In this document: positions 1 to 5,876 of the stretch, one piece after another
How the letters are laid out: every line of letters starts with the position of its first letter
How positions within the stretch are numbered: position 1 is the first letter of the stretch
NCBI GenBank assembly: GCA_002437735.1
Contig: DJRC01000040.1
Coordinates: forward strand, 24,621 to 32,041
Source of the DNA: Oscillospiraceae bacterium UBA6370
Lineage (GTDB): Bacteria > Bacillota > Clostridia > Oscillospirales > Oscillospiraceae
Direction: 5' to 3'
DNA length: 7,421 nucleotides
Notes under the pieces: model-generated
Database searches by the model: none
What the model saw: only the letters and a program-made list of their open reading frames with translations
What the model was told of the DNA's origin: nothing
Program-made: the position numbers and the translations under genes

Positions 1-540
1 CTCGACGATGAGGCCGCCCGCCGCGCCCTCGACCCGAGAAAGGATATGGACGGCATCACCGACGGCTCGCTCGCCGCGGTCTACGCCGGCACCGACGGCG
101 GCTATCCGCCCTGCACCGCCGCGGCCTGCGTGGCGCTGCTCAAGCATTATAACGTGCCCATCAAGGGTAAGCGCGTGGTCGTGATCGGCCGCAGCCTCGT
201 CATCGGCAAGCCAGTCTCCCTGCTGCTGCTTGCCGAGCACGCGACCGTGACCATCTGCCACAGCCGCAGCGAAAACCTGCCCGCCATCTGCCGCGAGGCG
301 GATATCCTCGTCGTCGCCGCCGGTAAGGCAGGTATGGTCGGCGTCGAGAGCGTCCGCGCGGGCCAGATCGTGCTGGACGTGGGCATCCACGTCGGCGCGA
401 ACGGCAATCTCTGCGGCGACACCCGCTTCGCCGAGATAGAGCCGATCGTGGAGGCCATCACGCCCGTGCCCGGCGGCGTCGGCGCGGTGACGACGGCCAT
501 TCTCGCGAGCCATGTCATCGAGGCGGCGAAGAGAAGCTGA
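1..540 (+). CDS. folD: FolD, bifunctional methylenetetrahydrofolate dehydrogenase / methenyltetrahydrofolate cyclohydrolase (5' end cut off)
   Basis: This cytosolic enzyme interconverts 5,10-methylene-, 5,10-methenyl- and 10-formyl-tetrahydrofolate with NADP(H), supplying one-carbon units for purine and formyl-Met synthesis. The reading frame is open from base 1, giving 179 visible residues. FolD is usually about 280 residues, so roughly the first 100, including the catalytic Tyr/Lys region, lie outside the window. Visible family signatures, in order, are KDMDGITDGS (the PxKDVDG region), PPCTAAAC (the PCTP region), the nucleotide-binding VVVIGRSLVIGKP, and the C-terminal TPVPGGVGAVTTA. The ITDGS-AGT-PPCTAAAC style resembles clostridial FolD proteins more than E. 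coli FolD. The gene ends in TGA and is followed 20 bp later by an intrinsic terminator, so it is the last gene of its transcript. An internal ATG at position 46 is not the real start, because the conserved sequence continues upstream of it. Confidence 0.96.
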   Translation, partial: LDDEAARRALDPRKDMDGITDGSLAAVYAGTDGGYPPCTAAACVALLKHYNVPIKGKRVVVIGRSLVIGKPVSLLLLAEHATVTICHSRSENLPAICREADILVVAAGKAGMVGVESVRAGQIVLDVGIHVGANGNLCGDTRFAEIEPIVEAITPVPGGVGAVTTAILASHVIEAAKRS

Positions 541-560
541 GCAAAACCGAAGAATCGTCC

Positions 561-594
561 AAAAAACGGCGGCGCAGAGAGCGCCGCCGTTTTT
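561..594 (+). terminator. Intrinsic terminator after folD
   Basis: A perfect 10-bp GC-rich stem (566-575 paired with 581-590) with a 5-base AGAGA loop is followed by a T run at 590-594 and preceded by an A run at 561-566. It lies 20 bp after the folD stop codon. The A run would also give a T tract on the minus strand, so it could work in both directions, though no minus-strand gene ends here. Confidence 0.92.
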
Positions 595-619
595 CATTGC
601 CCGCCATCGGTGATATACT
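591..619 (+). promoter_or_regulatory. Sigma-A-like promoter of the recombinase gene, with extended -10
   Basis: An extended -10 TGATATACT (611-619; TATACT at 614-619) sits 17 bp after a weak -35 TTTTCA (591-596). The -35 overlaps the T tract of the folD terminator. The predicted start site near 626 gives a leader of about 25 bases, which contains the ribosome binding site AAGGAGGG at 633-640. This is a sequence match only. The TG extension would compensate for the weak -35. Confidence 0.6.
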
Positions 620-649
620 GCCTCCATTCCAAAAGGAGGGCGAACGAAT

Positions 650-1792
650 ATGCGAAAAGCCATCAAACGAAATCTTGCCTACGACGACCAAAAGGACCTT
701 TACTACGTCACGATGCACTACGGGATGCGGCCCGACGGCTCGCGCGACCGCTGCGTGCGCACCTTCCGCTGCCTCGACGACGCCGAGAGCACCCTGACGG
801 AATTTCTGCGCCTGCGCGCGCTCAAGCGAACGCGCCACGGCGGCGAGGTCATTCTCGCCGACTGGCTGGAGGTCTGGCTGCGGGATTTTATCTGCCCGAA
901 CCGCGAAAAGACCACCGTCCACGGCTACGAGAACATCATCCGCCTCCACCTCGTGCCCGCGCTGGGCGAGGTGAAGCTGCCGGAGCTGCAGCCGGCACAG
1001 CTGCAGCGGTACTACGCGGAGCTGCTGGAAAAGGGACTCTCCCACAACACCGTGCGCAAGCACCATGTGCTGCTGCACACGGCGCTGGAGGCCGCCGTCC
1101 GGCAGGGGCTGCTGCGGGAAAACGTGACGCGCTATGTCACGCCGCCGGCCAAGGTGCTGCCAAGTCACCGCTACTACGATCCCGCGCAGCTGCGTGAGCT
1201 GTTTTGCCGCTGCGCGGGCACGGAGATCGAGCCTGCCGTCAAGCTGGCGGGCTATCTGGGGCTGCGGCGCAGCGAGATCTGCGGACTCAAGTGGCGCTGT
1301 GTGGACCTGGATGCGAAGATCGTTACCGTCCGCGAGGTGCGCACCTCCGTGGGCGGGACGTTCATCGAGAAAAAGCCCAAGTCCTATTCCTCCGTGCGGC
1401 GGCTGTGCTACGATGGGGTGAGCGATCTGGAGGAGCTGCTCACGCGGCTGCACGACGAATGGGAGCGCGGGCAGCGCGAGCGGGGCGCAGGCTTCAACCC
1501 CGAGGGCTATGTGGCCGTCACGGAGCAGGGAAGGCCGTGGGACCCGAACGGCCTCGGACGCCGCGTCACGGCCTTCGTTGAGGAGAACGGCCTGCCGTCC
1601 ATCTCGCTCCACGGTCTGCGCCATAGCTTCGCGAGCGTTGCCAACAGCCGCAGCGTGCCGATGTTCACCATCTCCAAGGCGCTCGGCCACAGCTCGACGA
1701 GCATCACGAGCGAGGTCTACACACACCTTTTCGATGAGACGGTGCAGGACGTGGTAAACGTGGTGGCAAACGCCATCGGGATGCGTGTTTAG
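650..1792 (+). CDS. Tyrosine recombinase / phage-type integrase (orphan)
   Basis: This is a full-length 380-residue site-specific recombinase of the lambda-integrase superfamily, which cuts and rejoins DNA through a 3'-phosphotyrosine intermediate. The domain order is typical of integrases from Firmicute phages and conjugative transposons. An arm-type DNA-binding N-terminus covers about residues 1-60, a SAM-like core-binding domain about 66-165, and a catalytic domain about 175-375. All catalytic residues are visible: R206 in GLRRSEICGLKW, K244 in KSYSSVR, H321 and R324 in HGLRHSFAS, H347 in LGHSS, and nucleophile Y357 in SEVYTHL. The ATG is supported by AAGGAGGG 9 bases upstream. The gene stands alone, with no excisionase, relaxase, repressor or phage gene beside it. 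Its stop overlaps the stop of the convergent YaaH-like gene by 4 bp, with no terminator between them. Composition looks like its neighbours. It could be a relic of a lost element or a domesticated recombinase, and its target site is unknown. Confidence 0.93.
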   Translation: MRKAIKRNLAYDDQKDLYYVTMHYGMRPDGSRDRCVRTFRCLDDAESTLTEFLRLRALKRTRHGGEVILADWLEVWLRDFICPNREKTTVHGYENIIRLHLVPALGEVKLPELQPAQLQRYYAELLEKGLSHNTVRKHHVLLHTALEAAVRQGLLRENVTRYVTPPAKVLPSHRYYDPAQLRELFCRCAGTEIEPAVKLAGYLGLRRSEICGLKWRCVDLDAKIVTVREVRTSVGGTFIEKKPKSYSSVRRLCYDGVSDLEELLTRLHDEWERGQRERGAGFNPEGYVAVTEQGRPWDPNGLGRRVTAFVEENGLPSISLHGLRHSFASVANSRSVPMFTISKALGHSSTSITSEVYTHLFDETVQDVVNVVANAIGMRV

Positions 1793-3072
1793 AGAAGCGT
1801 CTCAATATCGAAGAGCGAGGCGAGCACGGCCCAGTTCTGGGGAAAGGGGCGCGTGAGGTTCCAGTATCCGACGCCCTGCAGGCCGTATTCGTCCGCGAGA
1901 CGGAGCTTGGCCTCGATGCTGCGCGCGTCCTCGAACCAGACGGCGTGCTCGCGCCCGCCGCGGTCGGTGTAGTGGTAATAGGGCGCCTGCGCGGCCGCGT
2001 CGTATTGAATGGCAATATCATGACGCAGGGCGCGCTCGACCGCCTGCACCGGCGAGAGGGATTCCGCCCGCGTCTCGCCGGGCACGAAGGGCAGCGGCCA
2101 GTCGTAGCCGTAGAGCGGGATGCCCATGAGGATCTTCTCCGGCGCGATGGCCGTCACGGCATAGTCCAGCACGGCGCGGACCTGCCCCATCGGCGCGACC
2201 GCCATCGGGGGCCCGTAGGTGTAGCCCCATTCATAGGTCATCAGAAACACCGCGTTGGCTGCCGCGCCGAGGAGCGCATAGTCGTGCGCCTCGTAGAGCA
2301 GCCCCCGCTGCGCGGCACTCGTTTTCGGCGCGAGCGCGACGATGACCGGACAGCCGAGCGGATTGAGCGCTTCGCACAGCCGCGTAATGAAGGCGGCGTA
2401 GGCCTCGCGCTGCTCGGGCAGTACATATTCAAAATCCACGTCCAGCCCGAAGTAATGCCGGGCCTGAACGGTCTCGAGAATGCTCCGCACCAGAGCGTCC
2501 TGCGCGTCCATGTCCTCCAAGATGAGCGTGGAGCGGGCGTTGTCGAAGCGGCCCTCCTCCGTGAGCGTGGAGAGGTGCATGAGCGCGGCCGTGCGGTACT
2601 GCCCTGCCGCGGCGAGCAGCCATTCGTCCGCGAGCGGCAGCAGCGTGCCGTCGGCCTGGATGCCGTAGGTGAAGGGCGTGAGGTAGGTGAGATAGGGCAG
2701 CGCGGCGTCGCGCAGCGCGCCGCGGATAAAGGGATAGCTGTAGGCGTTGACGGCAAGCGTGCGCAGCGGCTGGTCGTCGTAGGCAATGACGAGCGTCTGC
2801 CCGGGGTAGAGTGCGCTGCGCCCGTCGAGGGCAGGGTTATTCTGATAGAGCGTCCGCACGCTCAGACCGTAGCGCAGGGCGATGGAATAGACACTCTCGC
2901 CGCTCGCGACCGTGTGCAGCTCGCGCGGACGGCGAACCACAAGCGTCTGCCCGACGGCGAGCGGAGCGTCCGGCGCGACGCCGTTGACGCCGGCGAGGAT
3001 GCCCGCCGGCACACCGTACCGCGCGGCGACCGACGAAACGGTCTCGCCCGCGCGCACCACATGAATATCCAT
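1789..3072 (-). CDS. LysM-GH18 peptidoglycan hydrolase, YaaH/SleL-type spore protein
   Basis: The protein has 427 residues, with two N-terminal LysM repeats (about residues 2-46 and 51-97) that bind N-acetylglucosamine polymers, then a glycoside hydrolase family 18 barrel. The GH18 signature is GLDVDFEYV, with probable catalytic acid E215 (D211, D213). Other family features are MTYEW (278-282), GIPLYGYDW (317-325) and a C-terminal GVGYWNL (400-406). LysM-LysM-GH18 without a signal peptide is the architecture of B. subtilis YaaH and Bacillus SleL. These are N-acetylglucosaminidases of the spore coat/cortex that break down cortex fragments during germination. By analogy this protein is made in the mother cell and placed on the spore. 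The ATG at 3072 has a GAGGTGAT ribosome binding site at 3078-3085. The gene diverges from the kinase gene and converges on the recombinase gene. The exact role, cortex lysis or coat protein, cannot be decided from sequence. Confidence 0.88.
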   Translation of the reverse strand: MDIHVVRAGETVSSVAARYGVPAGILAGVNGVAPDAPLAVGQTLVVRRPRELHTVASGESVYSIALRYGLSVRTLYQNNPALDGRSALYPGQTLVIAYDDQPLRTLAVNAYSYPFIRGALRDAALPYLTYLTPFTYGIQADGTLLPLADEWLLAAAGQYRTAALMHLSTLTEEGRFDNARSTLILEDMDAQDALVRSILETVQARHYFGLDVDFEYVLPEQREAYAAFITRLCEALNPLGCPVIVALAPKTSAAQRGLLYEAHDYALLGAAANAVFLMTYEWGYTYGPPMAVAPMGQVRAVLDYAVTAIAPEKILMGIPLYGYDWPLPFVPGETRAESLSPVQAVERALRHDIAIQYDAAAQAPYYHYTDRGGREHAVWFEDARSIEAKLRLADEYGLQGVGYWNLTRPFPQNWAVLASLFDIETLL

Positions 3073-3090
3073 AAAAGATCACCTCGCACC

Positions 3091-3117
3091 AGCCTATGCG
3101 CGGCGCAGGCGCGCTAT
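3091..3117 (-). promoter_or_regulatory. Possible SigE-like sporulation promoter for the YaaH-like gene
   Basis: On the minus strand, CATAGGCT (3098-3091) fits the CATAnnnT form of a mother-cell sigma -10. ATA (3117-3115) lies 16 bp upstream, as in the ATA-n16-18-CATAnnnT description of SigE promoters. B. subtilis yaaH belongs to the SigE regulon, which makes this plausible. Against it, the start site would fall at about the first base of the ribosome binding site, leaving a leader of only about 13 bases, and the motif is short. Confidence 0.3.
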
Positions 3118-3131
3118 CCGCGGATTTTCCC

Positions 3132-3159
3132 TTGCAATGCGCCCGCGGCGCGGTATAAT
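3132..3159 (+). promoter_or_regulatory. Sigma-A-like promoter of the pyridoxamine kinase gene
   Basis: A perfect -10 TATAAT (3154-3159) lies 16 bp after TTGCAA (3132-3137), with an expected start site near 3166. The ribosome binding site GGAAGGAG (3174-3181) is 8 bases before the ATG at 3190. Confidence 0.7.
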
Positions 3160-3189
3160 AGGAGCAGCAAAAAGGAAGGAGCCGTTTTT

Positions 3190-4038
3190 ATGCCTACCCC
3201 GAGAGTTGCCGCTATCCACGATATGTCCGGCTTCGGCCGCTGCTCGCTGACCGTCGCCATCCCGGTGCTCAGCGCGATGGGCGTGCAGTGCTGTCCGCTG
3301 CCGACCGCCTATCTCTCCACGCACACCGGCGGCTTTACGGGCTACACCTTTCTGGATATGACCGATGAGCTGCCCAAGACCGCCGCGCACTGGGCGGAGC
3401 TTGGTATCCACTTTGATGCGATTTACACCGGCTTCATGGGCAGCGAGGCGCAGATGGACCTTGCGGCGGACTTTGTACGAACCTTTCGCCGCGACCGCAC
3501 GACGCTTTTCATCTGCGATCCCGTGATGGGCGACCACGGCAGGATCTACAAGACCTATACGCCCGCGATGTGCGCGGGCATGACGCGGCTGGCGGAGCTG
3601 GCAGACGTGATTGTGCCGAACCTGACCGAGGCGGCGGTGCTGCTCGGCGAGGACCATTCCTTCGGCGCCTTGACGCACGACGAGGCAGGCTATCGCTCTG
3701 TCGTTGAGCGCCTGAGCCGGAACGGAACGCGCAGCGTGGTGCTCACCGGCGTGATGCTCCGCAGGGGCGAGATCGGCGCGTGCGTCTTTGACCGCGCGAG
3801 CGGCGGGACGGAGTTTCTTTTCGACACGTTTATCGGCAAGGAGTTTCACGGCACCGGCGACGTGTTCGCGAGCGTGCTCACCGGTGCGCTCGTCAAGGGC
3901 AAAACGCTGCACGAGGCGGTGCGGCTCGCGGAGGCCTTTGTGCGCGAGTGCGCCATTCAGACCATGCCGCAGAACATACCGGCCCGCGAGGGTGTGGACT
4001 TCGAGCCGATCCTCTGGAAGCTGCACGAGGGTTTATAA
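3190..4038 (+). CDS. pdxK: Pyridoxamine kinase, PfkB/ribokinase superfamily
   Basis: The 282-residue cytosolic kinase phosphorylates pyridoxamine/pyridoxal (vitamin B6) with ATP as part of pyridoxal-5'-phosphate salvage. The N-terminus RVAAIHDMSGFGRCSLT and the following LPTAYLSTHTGGF are characteristic of the Firmicute pyridoxamine kinase branch. They replace the GYVGN form of E. coli PdxY. Further motifs are CDPVMGDHGRIY (109-120), VPNLTEA (142-148) and the catalytic/anion-hole HGTGDVFAS (220-228) with catalytic base D224. The length is normal for the family. The frame stays open far upstream, but the ATG at 3190 is chosen because it has GGAAGGAG 8 bases before it, a consensus promoter just upstream, and begins exactly where homology starts. 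It is a single-gene transcript ending in a strong terminator. The symbol follows the broad family name, since pdxY is used for the same group. Activity on pyridoxal versus pyridoxamine, or on a hydroxymethylpyrimidine, cannot be told from sequence. Confidence 0.9.
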   Translation: MPTPRVAAIHDMSGFGRCSLTVAIPVLSAMGVQCCPLPTAYLSTHTGGFTGYTFLDMTDELPKTAAHWAELGIHFDAIYTGFMGSEAQMDLAADFVRTFRRDRTTLFICDPVMGDHGRIYKTYTPAMCAGMTRLAELADVIVPNLTEAAVLLGEDHSFGALTHDEAGYRSVVERLSRNGTRSVVLTGVMLRRGEIGACVFDRASGGTEFLFDTFIGKEFHGTGDVFASVLTGALVKGKTLHEAVRLAEAFVRECAIQTMPQNIPAREGVDFEPILWKLHEGL

Positions 4039-4083
4039 AAAATAGAAAGGATGTTTCATGTGAAACATCCTTTCCGCTTTTTT
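4037..4083. terminator. Bidirectional intrinsic terminator between the convergent kinase and mrp genes
   Basis: The arms 4045-4058 and 4061-4074 are perfectly complementary: about a 13-bp stem with a 4-base ATGT loop. On the plus strand the stem is followed by CGC and six Ts (4078-4083). On the minus strand it is followed by TA and six Ts (4042-4037). It starts directly at the kinase stop codon and ends 11 bp before the mrp stop codon, so one hairpin serves both transcripts. The stem is AT-rich compared with the GC-rich folD terminator stem. Confidence 0.93.
4052..4067. other. parS-like ParB-binding site inside the terminator stem
   Basis: TGTTTCATGTGAAACA differs from the Bacillus-type chromosomal centromere site TGTTTCACGTGAAACA only at the eighth base (T instead of C, position 4059). 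parS is the nucleation site for ParB/Spo0J in chromosome segregation and SMC loading. The substitution falls in the central CG dinucleotide, breaking perfect DNA symmetry. A terminator stem supplies a palindrome anyway, so coincidence remains possible. No parA/parB gene is in view. Confidence 0.45.
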
Positions 4084-4093
4084 GTGGGTACGG

Positions 4094-4915
4094 TCAGCGG
4101 GCCTCGAGCGCGGTGACAGCATCAACGAGCCAGTCGCCCTTGAATTCCTCGATGCGGCCCTCGTCCGTGAGGGCGGCGAGGCGGGGATCAATGGGCATCT
4201 GCGCGAGCAGGGGGATATCGTGCTTCTTCGCGGCCTCGGCGCTCCTGCCCTCGCCGAAGAGATATATCTTTCTGCCGCAGTCGGGACAGACGAGATAGCT
4301 CATGTTCTCCACAAGCCCCACAATGGGCACCGCCATCTTCTCCGCCATCTTCACGGCCTTCTCCACCACCATGCCGACAAGCTCCTGCGGGGAGGCAACG
4401 ACCACGATGCCGGAGAGCGGGATGGACTGAAAGACGCTCAGCGTCACATCGCCGGTACCCGGCGGCATATCGACGAGGAGGTAGTCGACGTCCCAGAGAA
4501 CGTCGGTCCAGAACTGGGTGACCACGCCGCCGATGACCGGGCCGCGCCAGATGACGGGGTCGGTCTCATCGTCGAGCAGAAGGTTGATGGACATGACCTC
4601 GATGCCGGTCGAGCTGACGCAGGGCAGGAGGGCATTTTCCGTGCCGACGGCCTTCTCATGCAGCCCGAACGCCTTCGGGATGGAGGGGCCGGTGATGTCG
4701 GCGTCCAAAATGCCGACGCGATAGCCCTTACGGCGCAGGCTGACGGCGAGCTGGCTCGTGACCATCGACTTGCCGACGCCGCCCTTGCCGGACACGATGC
4801 CGAACACCTTGCCGATGTGCGCATCGGCGTGGGGCTTTTTCAAAAAGGACTGGGGACTGGTGCGCTCGCCGCAGCTTTCGCCGCAGGTCGAGCAGTTGTG
4901 GGTGCATTCACTCAT
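4094..4915 (-). CDS. mrp: Mrp/NBP35 family iron-sulfur cluster carrier ATPase
   Basis: The 273-residue cytosolic P-loop ATPase belongs to the Mrp/ApbC/NBP35 group, dimeric scaffolds or carriers that deliver [4Fe-4S] clusters to apo-proteins. A deviant Walker A, SGKGGVGKS (42-50, signature Lys44), is followed by DADITGPSIP (71-80), VIWRGP (121-126) and DYLLVDMPPGTGD (144-156). The family-defining CPDC (C210, C213) holds the bridging cluster in the dimer. The N-terminus carries four more cysteines (C4, C8, C11, C15, spaced CX3CX2CX3C), recalling the N-terminal cluster of NBP35. The MIP18/DUF59 domain found in many Mrp proteins is absent. The ATG at 4915 has AAAGGAG 11 bases upstream (4927-4933) and its own promoter. 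It converges on the kinase gene across a shared terminator. It is in the same superfamily as ParA/MinD, but the VIWRGP and CPDC motifs exclude a partition ATPase. Confidence 0.95.
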   Translation of the reverse strand: MSECTHNCSTCGESCGERTSPQSFLKKPHADAHIGKVFGIVSGKGGVGKSMVTSQLAVSLRRKGYRVGILDADITGPSIPKAFGLHEKAVGTENALLPCVSSTGIEVMSINLLLDDETDPVIWRGPVIGGVVTQFWTDVLWDVDYLLVDMPPGTGDVTLSVFQSIPLSGIVVVASPQELVGMVVEKAVKMAEKMAVPIVGLVENMSYLVCPDCGRKIYLFGEGRSAEAAKKHDIPLLAQMPIDPRLAALTDEGRIEEFKGDWLVDAVTALEAR

Positions 4916-4950
4916 GGCGCTGCACGCTCCTTTGCTGTTGGTTTTGGCTT

Positions 4951-4979
4951 AGTGTATACCGAATGTCGCGGGAAGTCAA
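4951..4979 (-). promoter_or_regulatory. Sigma-A-like promoter of mrp
   Basis: Read on the minus strand, TTGACT (4979-4974) and TACACT (4956-4951) are separated by exactly 17 bp. The element fills the 76-bp gap between the CmpB-type gene and mrp, and implies a leader of about 30 bases. mrp may also receive read-through from upstream, because no terminator is seen in the gap. Confidence 0.6.
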
Positions 4980-4991
4980 CCGCGCGGGCGC

Positions 4992-5831
4992 TCACTTCTT
5001 GTCGCGGCGGGGGCTGTAAACGCGCTTGAGCTGCTCAAGCTCGGTCTCATTCTCGCTCAAACGGGCGCGGATGCCGGCAAGCAGCTCCTCGCGCGCCGCC
5101 TTGAGCTGGGGATGGGAGTGGAGCAGGCGGCGCTCGAAAATGTCGGCGCCGTCGCGCAGGGCACGGGCACGTTCGCGCGCCTCCTCGCGGCGCTCGGCTC
5201 GACGCTCGGCACTCTCCTCGCGTTTTTCGGCGATGTGATCCCGGATTTCGCTCTGAAGTTCTCGCAGCTTGCCCATCTGGGCGCTGAGCTGAATGGCGCT
5301 GCGGACGGAAAGTACGGTATCGGTGAGATAGATGCCGGAGATGAACGAGGCGAGTGGCACGATCACTGCGCTGCCGAGGCCGAGGATGTGCGCCCACAGC
5401 CACGGGTGAACAATATGGCACAGCAGCACGCAGGCGAGGCCGAAGCAGGTGGAGTTGAGCAGGCACACGCGGCCGTTGATCTGAAACTTATAATGGGAGT
5501 AGTCCCACCAGCGCATGTGGAAGAGCTTTTCCATCACCCAGCTGGTGAAGTATTCCAGCACGCTCGTGAGCAGCGCGCCGAAGAGAAAGGTCAGCAGCGG
5601 GTTGCGGAAGCCGCCGCGCAGGGCGTAGAGCACGAGCAGCGCGCCGTGGCCGTAGATGGGGCAGAGAAAACCGTTGAGGAAGCCGCGCTTTTCGCACAGG
5701 CGCCCCTTGGGCACGGAGCAGTAGATCATTTCGCCGCACCAGCCGAGCGTGCTGTAGGCGATGAAGAGCAGGAAAAGGGCGCAGCCGTCCTCAAAGGACT
5801 GCGGCAGCGGCAGGGGGGTCAAGGTGGCCAT
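4992..5831 (-). CDS. Putative ABC-transporter type IV / CmpB-family membrane protein with charged coiled-coil tail
   Basis: The protein has 279 residues in two parts. The N-terminal ~175 residues hold about five hydrophobic segments (roughly 17-37, 57-71, 79-97, 124-143, 148-172) with the motifs GWCGE (30-34), RGFLNGFLCPIYGHGA (49-64), EYFTSW (93-98), RWWDYS (107-112) and GRVCLLNS (120-127). These mark the Firmicute family annotated as putative ABC-transporter type IV (CmpB-like). No member has a clear biochemical role that I know of, and no ATPase partner is adjacent. Residues ~180-279 are highly charged and predicted helical, rich in Glu and Arg, so probably a cytoplasmic coiled coil. I chose ATG at 5831, because AGGAG at 5841-5845 lies 9 bases before it. 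The TTG at 5837, two codons earlier, is only 3 bases from AGGAG. The gene starts 45 bp after the rmuC stop with no terminator, so co-transcription with rmuC is likely. Function unknown. Confidence 0.85.
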   Translation of the reverse strand: MATLTPLPLPQSFEDGCALFLLFIAYSTLGWCGEMIYCSVPKGRLCEKRGFLNGFLCPIYGHGALLVLYALRGGFRNPLLTFLFGALLTSVLEYFTSWVMEKLFHMRWWDYSHYKFQINGRVCLLNSTCFGLACVLLCHIVHPWLWAHILGLGSAVIVPLASFISGIYLTDTVLSVRSAIQLSAQMGKLRELQSEIRDHIAEKREESAERRAERREEARERARALRDGADIFERRLLHSHPQLKAAREELLAGIRARLSENETELEQLKRVYSPRRDKK

Positions 5832-5876
5832 GGGCAAAATCTCCTATATAATAGTATGCGTCGGTGGGATGGGAAA

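Noticed and set aside
541..649. An attachment site or invertible promoter next to the recombinase
   Set aside because: The only inverted repeat is the folD terminator, and I could find no matching direct or inverted repeat on the other side of the gene.
515..1726. A 403-codon minus-strand open frame opposite the recombinase
   Set aside because: It is antisense to a gene with all catalytic motifs, its translation is low-complexity (Arg/Ala/Leu/Gln/His-rich), and it would also cover the folD terminator and recombinase promoter.
1945..3189. The upstream extension of the pyridoxamine kinase reading frame
   Set aside because: The frame is open by chance through the antisense of the YaaH-like gene. 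The promoter, ribosome binding site and homology all place the start at 3190.
3094..4026. A 310-codon minus-strand open frame opposite the pyridoxamine kinase gene
   Set aside because: It shadows a well-recognised kinase and no family motifs appear in its translation.
4094..4915. The Mrp gene as a ParA partner for the nearby parS-like site
   Set aside because: Although it belongs to the ParA/MinD superfamily, the CPDC and VIWRGP motifs identify an Fe-S carrier. No parB gene is adjacent.
4963..4983. A small minus-strand hairpin (CGCGG/CCGCG arms) around the mrp -35 as a terminator of the CmpB-type gene
   Set aside because: The stem is only 5 bp and no T tract follows.
4082..5029. A 315-codon plus-strand open frame opposite mrp
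   Set aside because: It shadows mrp. The translation is rich in His/Asp/Gly/Ala with no motif, and it runs through the mrp promoter.
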